From contig CAWEWR010000020.1 in assembly GCA_963812675.1 (NCBI GenBank), positions 62,001-126,000 of the forward strand: DNA of 64,000 nt, given 5' to 3'. The notes under the pieces are model-generated. The model did not search any database. It had not been told where the DNA came from and was given only the letters and a program-made list of their open reading frames with translations. The translations under genes and the position numbers were made by a program. This document shows positions 17,473 through 24,855 of the stretch, piece after piece; positions within the stretch are counted from its first letter, which is position 1; every line of letters starts with the position of its first letter. The stretch comes from AP-15 sp963812675. GTDB taxonomy: Bacteria > Pseudomonadota > Alphaproteobacteria > ATCC43930 > CGMCC-115725.

Positions 17473-17652
17473 CTACGGCAAGCAGGTCGGCAAAGTCTCA
17501 GGCTGACCCTCGGCGGAATCCGCCAGTGAACGTGTCTTAGTGTCGCTTCGACGGATACCGGCCGCGTGCAGCACCTCGTTGATGAGATAGGCCCCGTCGT
17601 GGCCGTGTCTGTCTCCGCTTGGGCGGCGGGCTGGTCGATGGGTCCGACTCAT
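17473..17652 (-). CDS. possible small protein coupled to mqo
   Basis: A 59-codon frame starts with an ATG that overlaps the mqo stop (ATGA), with AGGTAGAG upstream. The peptide is polar (MSRTHRPARRPSGDRHGHDG, then AYLINEVLHAAGIRR). The overlap is typical of translational coupling, but nothing in the sequence points to a family and the region on either side contains fossils. The 230 bp to its left (17243-17472) hold nothing I recognise. Low confidence. Confidence 0.3.
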   Translation of the reverse strand: MSRTHRPARRPSGDRHGHDGAYLINEVLHAAGIRRSDTKTRSLADSAEGQPETLPTCLP

Positions 17653-19148
17653 ATATTCTCTACCTTTAAGATAGCCGCAGTATCTGCGCGGGTCTTGCGG
17701 CAGGCTTCTGCATCCTGAGCGAGATCGATCCCGTATGTCGGTATGATCTCCTTTAGCTTGGGGAGCCAGCCGCTGTTGGTGAGTTCGCTCGCGAAACATT
17801 TTTCGAGCACGCCGACGGCGATGAACGCGGCGGTGGATGCGCCTGGCGAGGCGCCGAGCAGGGCGACGAGGGATTTGTCCTCAGCAGCGACCAGTTCGGT
17901 GCCGAACTCCAATACGCCGTGCCTCTTCTGGTCGGGTTTGATGATCTGGACGCGCTGTCCGGCGACCGCTTCGCGCCAGTCGGCGCGAGTCGCCTTGGGA
18001 AAGAATTGGCGAAGGGCCGCGAACTGGTGTGCCGAGCTTTGGAAGACCTGACCAATCAGATATTCAGTCAACGCGATGTTGTCTCGGGCCACTGCCAGCA
18101 GCGGCACGATGTTGCCGGGCGTGATTGATTCGAAAAGGTCGGTCGGAGAGCCGTGCTTCAGGAATTTGCTGGAGAAGCCGGCATAGGGTCCGAATAACAA
18201 CGACTTCTTGCCTTCGATGATGCGGGTGTCGAGGTGCGGCACCGACATCGGCGGCGATCCGGTTGCGGCCTTGCCGTAGACTTTGGCGTGATGGCGGTCG
18301 CTTACTGCGCTCTCATCGCACCGCATCCAGATGCCGCTGACCGGGAAGCCGCCATACCCACGGCCTTCGGGGATGCGCGACTGCTGCAGCAGCTCGATCG
18401 CGCCCCCACCGGCGCCGATGAAGACGAATTTGGAGGATACTGCTTGGCGCTCGTGCGTGTCGTCGTCTTCGATACCCACCCGCCAAGCGCCGCTGGGCTC
18501 ACGATCCAAAGACACGACGCGGTGCTTGTAATGTACTGATACGCCGGGCTGAGCGGCGAGATGCTTTACCAGCAAGTGCGTCAGTGCGCCGTAGTCGACG
18601 TCCGTACCGGTGATGATGCGAGTCGCCGCAAACGGCTCCTCCTCGCCGCGGCCGTCCATGATCAGCGGCGCCCATTCGGCGATTTTGGCAAGATTCTCGC
18701 TGTATTCCATTCCGTGGTAGCAATGGCTCGCGGACATCGCCTCGAAGCGCTTGCGCAGGAAGGCGACATTGTCCCTCCCCCAGACGAAGCTCATGTGCGG
18801 AACGGGATGGATGAAAGCGCGCGGGTCCGGGATCGCGCCTTTGCGGACCAGATAAGACCACAGCTGGCGTGACAAATCGAACTCTGTGTTGACCTTGAGC
18901 GCCTCGGAGATATCGACGCTCCCGTCTTTGCGCTGAGGCGTGTAGTTGAGCTCGCAATTGGCCGCGTGACCGGTACCCGCGTTGTTCCAGGCCTGCGAAC
19001 TCTCCTGCCCGCAATCCTCGAGCGTCTCGAATATCGTGATACTGAGCGAGGGCTCGAGCTCCTTGAGCACGGCGCCCAAGGTGGCACTCATGATACCGGC
19101 GCCGATCAACACGACTTCGAGTGCGCCAGGGTTTTGAGTCTGGATCAT
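17649..19148 (-). CDS. mqo: malate:quinone oxidoreductase
   Basis: About 500 residues, full length for FAD-dependent malate:quinone oxidoreductase, which oxidises malate to oxaloacetate at the inner face of the membrane and passes electrons to quinone. The N-terminus has the FAD Rossmann motif (VVLIGAGIMSATLGAVL). Family hallmarks follow: SSQAWNNAGTGHAANCELNY, VWGRDNVAFLRKR, and FIGAGGGAIELLQQSRIPE with GYGGFPVSG. The C-terminus has GASPGASTAAFIAVGVLEKC. The ATG at 19148 is preferred over a TTG immediately before it because GGGAGG then sits 6 nt upstream. It lies 15 bp after the cupin gene, so the two form an operon. A fumarase fossil sits just upstream of that operon. Confidence 0.95.
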   Translation of the reverse strand: MIQTQNPGALEVVLIGAGIMSATLGAVLKELEPSLSITIFETLEDCGQESSQAWNNAGTGHAANCELNYTPQRKDGSVDISEALKVNTEFDLSRQLWSYLVRKGAIPDPRAFIHPVPHMSFVWGRDNVAFLRKRFEAMSASHCYHGMEYSENLAKIAEWAPLIMDGRGEEEPFAATRIITGTDVDYGALTHLLVKHLAAQPGVSVHYKHRVVSLDREPSGAWRVGIEDDDTHERQAVSSKFVFIGAGGGAIELLQQSRIPEGRGYGGFPVSGIWMRCDESAVSDRHHAKVYGKAATGSPPMSVPHLDTRIIEGKKSLLFGPYAGFSSKFLKHGSPTDLFESITPGNIVPLLAVARDNIALTEYLIGQVFQSSAHQFAALRQFFPKATRADWREAVAGQRVQIIKPDQKRHGVLEFGTELVAAEDKSLVALLGASPGASTAAFIAVGVLEKCFASELTNSGWLPKLKEIIPTYGIDLAQDAEACRKTRADTAAILKVENI

Positions 19149-19166
19149 CAAGGGCCTCCCTATTGG

Positions 19167-19571
19167 TCAGCTTGGCGGCGAACTGGGCAAATTGGCGACG
19201 AACGGAACCTCGACGCCTGGGCCAAGAATCACGTAGGCCCGGCGCCAGGGATTCTCGTCGACGAGCTTCCAGCTGTGTCCGGTTCCCGCGGTGTCCTCAG
19301 CAAGGAGGATGTCGCCCGGGTGCAGTATGAAATGCTCGCCCGTGCGCGTCTGGAAGTCGAGCGTGCCGCTTAACGTGATGACGAACTGGCGGGCCGGCGC
19401 GTCGTGCCATTCGAAGGCTCCACCGGCTCTCGTCTCGCGGAACGAGATGCTAGCGACGCCGACGGTGCCGCTGAGAATGTCACCGCGTTCGCCCCTGGAA
19501 AGGTCAATTACGCCTTCCTCGAAATAGGAGTTGTTGTCGTCCCCGGTCCAAAGCCGGATACAGCGTATCAT
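19167..19571 (-). CDS. small single-domain cupin protein
   Basis: The 134-residue protein is a compact cupin: EWHDAPARQFVITLSG matches the first cupin motif and HPGDILLAEDTAGTGHSW the second, supplying a metal-binding set of His, Gln/Glu and His. It has no signal peptide, so it should act in the cytosol. It precedes mqo by 15 bp. The substrate is unknown. The operon link to malate oxidation suggests, but does not show, a role in organic-acid metabolism or sensing. Confidence 0.75.
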   Translation of the reverse strand: MIRCIRLWTGDDNNSYFEEGVIDLSRGERGDILSGTVGVASISFRETRAGGAFEWHDAPARQFVITLSGTLDFQTRTGEHFILHPGDILLAEDTAGTGHSWKLVDENPWRRAYVILGPGVEVPFVANLPSSPPS

Positions 19572-19624
19572 TGAGAGGCTCCTTGTTTTGGTCCAGCAAA
19601 GGCTGTCGCCAGGCGGCGGGAAGG

Positions 19625-19747
19625 CTAAGCCACGTCAGGCTGCGCGGACCCTTCCTCGATCATGTCTTTGGGAACGATCGCTTTGTCATACTCCTCCTCG
19701 CTGACTTTTCCCGACCTCTGCGCGGCCTCTCTGAGGGTCGAACCGTC
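19625..19747 (-). pseudogene. fossil of the C-terminus of a class II fumarase
   Basis: Read on the minus strand in a frame ending at TAG 19625-19627, the peptide is DGSTLREAAQRSGKVSEEEY followed by DKAIVPKDMIEEGSAQPDVA. This fits the end of class II fumarases and aspartases (pattern NGTTLREAALxxGYVSEEEFDxWVRPExM). It has no start of its own and is butted against the D-lactate dehydrogenase fragment. It sits 53 bp upstream of the cupin-mqo pair, so a TCA-cycle neighbourhood may once have been here. Confidence 0.55.
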
Positions 19748-19763
19748 CGCGGCGGGCCCGCTC

Positions 19764-19865
19764 GGCGGCACGGTAATGGCGCGTGCTCTCCGCCTCCCTC
19801 AGCACATGGCGACGCCCGACAGTCGCTCTCAACTGGTCGAGGAAGCAGGCATTGTCGCGAGCCAT
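19764..19865 (-). pseudogene. fossil of the N-terminus of an FAD-linked D-lactate dehydrogenase
   Basis: Translation from the ATG at 19865 gives FLDQLRATVGRRHVLREAES followed by TRHYRA. This matches the extreme N-terminus of FAD-linked D-lactate dehydrogenases (pattern LxxIVGxxHVLTDPxxTRRYR). The similarity stops after about 34 codons, where the sequence joins a fumarase-like fragment in another frame. The remaining 450 or so residues of the enzyme are absent. Confidence 0.55.
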
Positions 19866-19925
19866 ATCTTGGCGCGGAGTGTCGAAATCGACTGCCCTGG
19901 TTGCCGTGGTCGTTGCTCCTTTGTC

Positions 19926-20022
19926 TCAGTAGAGGTCGGCGGTTGGCCGGACTTCGCCTCGCAAGACACTACTGCTGATGACCGTGTAGATCAGCATCAG
20001 CGGAAGACGAAGACACCCAGCA
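19926..20022 (-). pseudogene. fossil of a second cydB 3' end
   Basis: The minus strand encodes PLMLIYTVISSSVLRGEVRP then TADLY and a TGA at 19926-19928. The intact CydB at 21605 ends PLMLLYTVISYTVFRGKVRP then TAGHY. A preceding stretch (GVFVF against GLFVF in CydB) is in a neighbouring frame because one C is missing from the CCC present in the intact gene. So the last 35 or so codons of a cydB copy remain here, directly downstream of the sorAB genes that follow the real cydAB on the same strand. Confidence 0.75.
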
Positions 20023-20352
20023 CTATTCGGCGGCTTTCGTGCGCGCCAGATAGTCGACGATCGCCGCGACATCTTCCTCGGACACGGGTGCCTTGTAGTT
20101 TTGGATCATCTTGGTGACCTCCGCCTGCCATACCGATTTCCCCAGCGCCGGCTGGTTCAGCACCATGCCTGCGGAGTGACAGGCCAGGCAGTTGTTGTTG
20201 ATTGCATCGGATCCTGGGCCGGGAAACATCCTCCCGCTGTCCGGAAGATCGACTGTCACCGACTTCAGCGTAATAAGCGGTTGCGTTCGACCGGATAACG
20301 GTGCGAGTACGGCAACCATCAGGAGCCCGAGTGGCAGCATCTTGCGGGACAT
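20023..20352 (-). CDS. sorB: c-type cytochrome, sulfite dehydrogenase subunit SorB-like
   Basis: The 109-residue protein has a cleavable N-terminal signal (LLMVAVLAPLSGRTQP) and one haem-binding motif CLACH in NNNCLACHSAGMVLN. The end (SEEDVAAIVDYLARTKAAE) is the usual final helix of a class I cytochrome c. It lies 12 bp after a molybdopterin sulfite oxidase gene, as in SorAB, where SorB takes electrons from the molybdenum subunit in the periplasm and passes them to the respiratory chain. Confidence 0.85.
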   Translation of the reverse strand: MSRKMLPLGLLMVAVLAPLSGRTQPLITLKSVTVDLPDSGRMFPGPGSDAINNNCLACHSAGMVLNQPALGKSVWQAEVTKMIQNYKAPVSEEDVAAIVDYLARTKAAE

Positions 20353-20364
20353 GGCTGGTCTTCC

Positions 20365-21588
20365 TCAGGCCGCTACAACAGGGGTCGCTTCTATGACGTT
20401 GCGCATGAACCCGGAGGGGTTCCAATTGGCTTGGGCGGGTTGCGCAACGTCATTGCTGTTGGTGCAGCGAACCATCAGCGTATAATTGCCCTTTGCGGGT
20501 AACGTCAAACGGGCCTCCCATTGCCGGAAACTGTATTTTCCCTCGTCTTTACCGAGTTGGGCAGCCTGCCAGGTCTTGCCGTCATCGATTGATAGATCCA
20601 CCCGCCCGACGCCGGTGTCACCGCCGAAGGCGATGCCCCGCACGAGCGTCGGCGCACCCGCCTGCACAGTCTCGCCGGACTTGATGTTGGTGATGAAAGA
20701 ACGGGGAACCATTCGGTTGATCGGCACCATCTTGACGCCGGTCTCGCCTGGCTTGATGTCGGCATGAGGCGTATCCGGAATGGTGTACGCGGTTTTCGTC
20801 CAGAAATTATCGTCGGGTCGATCCAGCACCTCGATGTCATTCAGCATCTTGACCCAGTAAGTCGCGTACCAGCCCGGCACGACCAATCGCAATGGAAAGC
20901 CATTCAGCAGGGGCAATTGCTCCCCGTTCATCCCATACGCGATCATCACCTCGCCGTCGCGGGCGTGATCGATATCGAGCGACTTCATGAAATCCGGCCC
21001 GTCGGACACGACCGGCTCGTCCATGCCATTGAACCGCACCTGTACAGCGCCGGCCTTCACACCCGCGCGGTCCAGCACATCCTTGAGCCGGACGCCGATC
21101 CAACGAGCGTTACCCATGGCGCCGTTCGCCCATTCGCCGCCGGCGACACGAGGTTCGAAGAAGCCACGCGAATTGCCCGAACATTGATTGACGGCCGCCA
21201 TCTCGACCCGAGGCAGAGACATGATTTGCTGGAGCGACAGGGATAGAACCTCATTGACATGCCCGCGCACCGCCAGGCGAAATTTGTCGACGTCGACCTC
21301 GGTCGGAATAACCGCCCAGTGCCAGCGCACATAGAACTGGTTGCTCGGCGTGAAGACGCCCTTGTCGAAAACCTCGAACGGCGTCTCGAGCAACGGCGGT
21401 CGCGACCGCTGCAAAATCATCGCCGCCTTTTGCGGAAAGGCCGTCGTAACCTGCCGCGCACTGGGCCCACCGGGCAGACCAAGATCAATCGTCGCTTGCG
21501 CCCAGGCCGGCGCAGTCGCGAGCGCCATGCCGGCCTGGCCAAGCAAGAACCGCCTGGTGAGCCGAGGGCCAAGATAGCCATCCTCCAT
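20365..21588 (-). CDS. sorA: periplasmic sulfite:cytochrome c oxidoreductase, molybdopterin subunit SorA-like
   Basis: The 407-residue protein has a Tat signal (LTRRFLLGQAGMALATAPAWA). The sulfite-oxidase-fold domain carries the molybdenum-ligating cysteine in NQCSGNSRGFFEP. Further family features are NGEQLPLLNGFPLRLVVPGW and the C-terminal Mo-co dimerisation domain (GIAFGGDTGVGRVDLSIDDG). It oxidises sulfite to sulfate. It is followed by the cytochrome subunit and sits 16 bp downstream of cydB, so sulfite oxidation may be expressed with cytochrome bd. If the sulfotransferase at the left edge or a sulfonate pathway is active, sulfite handling could be related, but this is speculation. Confidence 0.9.
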   Translation of the reverse strand: MEDGYLGPRLTRRFLLGQAGMALATAPAWAQATIDLGLPGGPSARQVTTAFPQKAAMILQRSRPPLLETPFEVFDKGVFTPSNQFYVRWHWAVIPTEVDVDKFRLAVRGHVNEVLSLSLQQIMSLPRVEMAAVNQCSGNSRGFFEPRVAGGEWANGAMGNARWIGVRLKDVLDRAGVKAGAVQVRFNGMDEPVVSDGPDFMKSLDIDHARDGEVMIAYGMNGEQLPLLNGFPLRLVVPGWYATYWVKMLNDIEVLDRPDDNFWTKTAYTIPDTPHADIKPGETGVKMVPINRMVPRSFITNIKSGETVQAGAPTLVRGIAFGGDTGVGRVDLSIDDGKTWQAAQLGKDEGKYSFRQWEARLTLPAKGNYTLMVRCTNSNDVAQPAQANWNPSGFMRNVIEATPVVAA

Positions 21589-21604
21589 TGTTCCCTCCTC
21601 TGTT

Positions 21605-22591
21605 TTAATAATGTCCTGCCGTCGGCCGAACCTTGCCTCTGAAGACGGTGTAGCTGATCACGGTGTAGAGCAGCATCAGCGGGAAGACGAATAGCCCCTC
21701 GCCCCAGAACATGAAGGCGAGACTGGAGTGTGGTGCCGCAGCTTCCTCGATCGTGATCGAGAACGGGATCATGTAAGGCCAGAACGAGATTGCCAGAGTG
21801 CCGAACGCCGCCGCGAAGATGAGCGCGACCATGTAATACGGCACTCCGTCCCGGCGCTGCCGGACGCTCACTGCCGCCACGAGCGCCGCGATGACACCGA
21901 TCGCTGGGAAGACGAATAGGTATGGCCGCTCGAGCCATCGGTGGATGACGCGAAGGTTCTCGGCCATCGCATAGGCGAAGACGATGACAAGAAAGACGAG
22001 CAGGGCAACTGCAAGGTACGGGATCAATCGATAGGCCTCCTCCCGGACGTCGCCTTCGCATTTCCTCACCAGCCAGCAAGCGCCGAGCAGGGCATAACCT
22101 AGACCAAGGCCAATGCCGCACAGAACCGCAAAGGGACTGAACCAGCCGAATTCGCCGCCGGCATAGTGGCCGTTGGCAAATGGAAGCTGCTCCACGAGGG
22201 CGCCGACGGTCAGACCTTGGATGAAGGCGGCGACGAGCGACCCTCCGGCAAAACTGGCGTCCCAGATCCACCGCAGACGCTCCGTCTTGTTGCGATATTC
22301 GAACGCGACGCCGCGCAGAATGAGGGCCGCCAGCATCAAGAGCAGCGGCAGATAAAAAGCGGAGAGAAGCGTTGCATAGACGACCGGAAAGGCGCCCCAA
22401 AGCACCACCGCCGCCACGACGAGCCAGGTCTCGTTGCCGTCCCAGACCGGCGCAACCGCGCTCATCATCGCGCGCCGCCTCTCTTCCTTTCCGGTCAGGC
22501 CGAAAAGCATGCCGACCCCGAGATCGAACCCGTCGAGCAGCACATAAAGGAGGACGCTGACGGCCAGTATGGCCACCCAAAACATGACCAC
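21605..22591 (-). CDS. cydB: cytochrome bd-type quinol oxidase subunit II
   Basis: The 328-residue integral membrane protein has about eight hydrophobic helices and the CydB signature at its start (LYVLLDGFDLGVGMLFGLTG) and WDGNETWLVVA. The frame opens with GTG at 22591, two bases after the cydA stop; an ATG two codons on is also possible. It pairs with CydA to reduce O2 with quinol. A fossil of another cydB 3' end lies at 19926-20022, downstream of sorAB on the same strand. Confidence 0.95.
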   Translation of the reverse strand: MVMFWVAILAVSVLLYVLLDGFDLGVGMLFGLTGKEERRRAMMSAVAPVWDGNETWLVVAAVVLWGAFPVVYATLLSAFYLPLLLMLAALILRGVAFEYRNKTERLRWIWDASFAGGSLVAAFIQGLTVGALVEQLPFANGHYAGGEFGWFSPFAVLCGIGLGLGYALLGACWLVRKCEGDVREEAYRLIPYLAVALLVFLVIVFAYAMAENLRVIHRWLERPYLFVFPAIGVIAALVAAVSVRQRRDGVPYYMVALIFAAAFGTLAISFWPYMIPFSITIEEAAAPHSSLAFMFWGEGLFVFPLMLLYTVISYTVFRGKVRPTAGHY

Positions 22592-22593
22592 GG

Positions 22594-24012
22594 CTATTCT
22601 CCTGCAGGGACGTGGTGACGCGCCGTCGTGAGCCGGTGCTCATCGACAACCGACATCGGGCGGTTGGGGACTGCTGCGGCTGGGGGCAGAACCAAGCGGC
22701 CTTCCGGTCCGGCGCGCAGCAGCCGATAGATGTAGTAGGTTCCGAACGCGAAGACGAAGCTGTAGACGACGCAGTAAACAGCCAGCGAGATTGCCGCCGT
22801 ACGGGCGGTCAGGAACGGCGTCATCGCGTCGGCGGTCCGCAAAACGCCGTAGACCACCCAAGGCTGGCGCCCGACCTCGGCGGTGACCCAGCCGCTCAAT
22901 ATCGCAATATGAGGGAGAGGAAAGCTGAAGAACGTTGCCCACAGCAGCAATCGGTTCTGCTCGATGCGCCCCTTGTGGATCAAATACGAGCCGACCCAGG
23001 CGATCAGCAGCATGATGACCCCGCAGCCGACCATGATCCGGAAGCTGAAGAATGGGATCGCCACCGGTGGCCAATTCTCCGGCGGAATGCTGTCGAGTCC
23101 TACCTCTGCCGCGGTTAAGCTATCGGAATCGATTAGGCTGCCGAAGGGCGGGGGCAGCGTGATCGCGAACAGGTTGCGCCGGTTCTCGACATCCGGCCAA
23201 GCCAGCAGCACCTCGGAAGCCGGCTTCTCGTCGTGCCACCGGGCCTCGATCGCCGCCATCTTCGAGGGCTGGTGGTGAACAACGTATTCACCGTTGAGGT
23301 GCCCGAAGATCAGCTGGACCGGAACCAGCACGGCGGCGAGATAGAGGCCCATCCGGAGCATGACGCGCGCCTCGGCGGCAAATTCCCGGCGCAGCAGATA
23401 CCAGGCCCCGGTCGCGGCAACGCAAAAAGCGCCGACGAGATACGAAGCAAAGAGCATGTGGGGGAACCGCACCCACAGCACCGGGCTCAATGTGATTTTG
23501 AACCAGTCGTTCGGGGCGAACACTCCATTTTCCATCACATACCCAGTCGGCACCTGCATCCAGCTGTTGTTGGCCAGGATCCAGAAGGCCGATAGACTGG
23601 TTCCCAGTGACACCATCCCTGTTGAAAACAGGTAAAACCACGGGGGAACGCGCGATCGGCCAAACAGCAGGATCCCAAAAAAGCTGGCTTCGAGGAAAAA
23701 GGCGGTGAAGGTCTCGTAGGACAGCAGCACGCCCTGGATCGGCCCGGTCATGCGCGCATGCACGCTCCAATTCGTGCCGAACTGGAACCCCATGACGATG
23801 CCGGAGACGACACCGAGCCCGAATGCCACACCGAAGATCTTGAGCCAGAACTCGAAGACCAGCCGATACACCGGCCGGCCGGTCCACAGATGCATGGCCT
23901 CGAGCACAGTGAGCCACGCCGCCAGTCCGATCGTGAACGACGGGAAGATGATGTGGAACGCGATGGTTGATCCGAACTGGATCCGGGAGAGCAGAAGCGC
24001 CGTGAGGTCCAT
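22594..24012 (-). CDS. cydA: cytochrome bd-type quinol oxidase subunit I (cyanide-insensitive type)
   Basis: The 472-residue membrane protein begins LLSRIQFGSTIAFHIIFPSF, with the haem-ligating His near residue 19. GFQFGTNWSVHARMTG and GWVTAEVGRQPWVVYGVLRT are CydA signatures; the latter resembles the cyanide-insensitive CioA branch, and the Q-loop is short. The start ATG has AGGAGATAAC upstream. The neighbouring fdhD stop is 10 bp ahead, so fdhF, fdhD, cydA, cydB, sorA and sorB are closely spaced on one strand and could be one transcript. Confidence 0.93.
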   Translation of the reverse strand: MDLTALLLSRIQFGSTIAFHIIFPSFTIGLAAWLTVLEAMHLWTGRPVYRLVFEFWLKIFGVAFGLGVVSGIVMGFQFGTNWSVHARMTGPIQGVLLSYETFTAFFLEASFFGILLFGRSRVPPWFYLFSTGMVSLGTSLSAFWILANNSWMQVPTGYVMENGVFAPNDWFKITLSPVLWVRFPHMLFASYLVGAFCVAATGAWYLLRREFAAEARVMLRMGLYLAAVLVPVQLIFGHLNGEYVVHHQPSKMAAIEARWHDEKPASEVLLAWPDVENRRNLFAITLPPPFGSLIDSDSLTAAEVGLDSIPPENWPPVAIPFFSFRIMVGCGVIMLLIAWVGSYLIHKGRIEQNRLLLWATFFSFPLPHIAILSGWVTAEVGRQPWVVYGVLRTADAMTPFLTARTAAISLAVYCVVYSFVFAFGTYYIYRLLRAGPEGRLVLPPAAAVPNRPMSVVDEHRLTTARHHVPAGE

Positions 24013-24022
24013 TGTTATCTCC

Positions 24023-24853
24023 TCACCAATAGCGTGTGATCCGTTCGGGATGAGTGAACACCTCGAACCCGTCGTCGCGGGCGATGCCGACGAGCGTGAG
24101 GCCGGTCGTCTCGGCAGTGCGCACCGCCAACGCCGTCGGCGCGGACACCCCGATTATGATCGGCACTCCCATCATCCCCGCTTTTTGCACCAGTTCGATG
24201 GAAATCCGGCTCGACAGCACGATGATGCCCGCGGCAGGCGCGCAGTCGCTGCGCAGCAATGCGCCGGCCAATTTGTCGAGCGCATTGTGCCGTCCCACGT
24301 CTTCGCGCAGAACCAGGCTTCGATGCGGTTGCCAAAACGCTGCGGCGTGGACCGCTCGGGTCTGCATATTTAACTGCTGTCTCGCCGGCAGTGCTGCCAC
24401 CGCCTCTGCGATGTCCTGGCGGCTCACCTTCAGGTCATAAGGCGCCATCGGTATTGCGCGATTGGCCTCGGCCAAACTCTCCAATCCGCACATGCCGCAT
24501 CCGGCCGGCCCGACAAAACGGCGCCGCCGTGCTGCGAACGCGTCGGAACGGTCGCCGGTCAACCACATTCGCAGCACGATCCCGTTGGCCACGCCGACGA
24601 CGGCCAGTTCCGCTATTTCCGCCGCTGCAGTGATAATTCCTTCGGTGTAGCTAAAACCGAGCGCAAAATCCTCTAGGTTATCGGGTGTCGCCATCAAGAC
24701 TGCATGTGTCGCGCCGTCATAGCTGAACGCGACCGGCACCTCTTCGGCCAAGGTGCGTTCTCCCGTCAGCGTCGAGCCATTGCGCCACGCTTGCCTGAGG
24801 ACGCGTTGCACCGGCAGCGGTACGGCACGCGAGGCCTCCTCCGACGCAAACAT
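24023..24853 (-). CDS. fdhD: formate dehydrogenase accessory sulfurtransferase FdhD
   Basis: The 276-residue protein carries the sulfur-relay motif CGMCG (in VGPAGCGMCGLES) and the C-terminal FdhD signature LREDVGRHNALDKLAGALL, with VLSSRISIELVQKAGMMGVP. FdhD delivers sulfur from a cysteine desulfurase to the bis-MGD cofactor of formate-dehydrogenase-type enzymes. It begins 2 bp after the stop of the molybdopterin oxidoreductase it probably serves. Confidence 0.95.
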   Translation of the reverse strand: MFASEEASRAVPLPVQRVLRQAWRNGSTLTGERTLAEEVPVAFSYDGATHAVLMATPDNLEDFALGFSYTEGIITAAAEIAELAVVGVANGIVLRMWLTGDRSDAFAARRRRFVGPAGCGMCGLESLAEANRAIPMAPYDLKVSRQDIAEAVAALPARQQLNMQTRAVHAAAFWQPHRSLVLREDVGRHNALDKLAGALLRSDCAPAAGIIVLSSRISIELVQKAGMMGVPIIIGVSAPTALAVRTAETTGLTLVGIARDDGFEVFTHPERITRYW

Positions 24854-24855
24854 TC

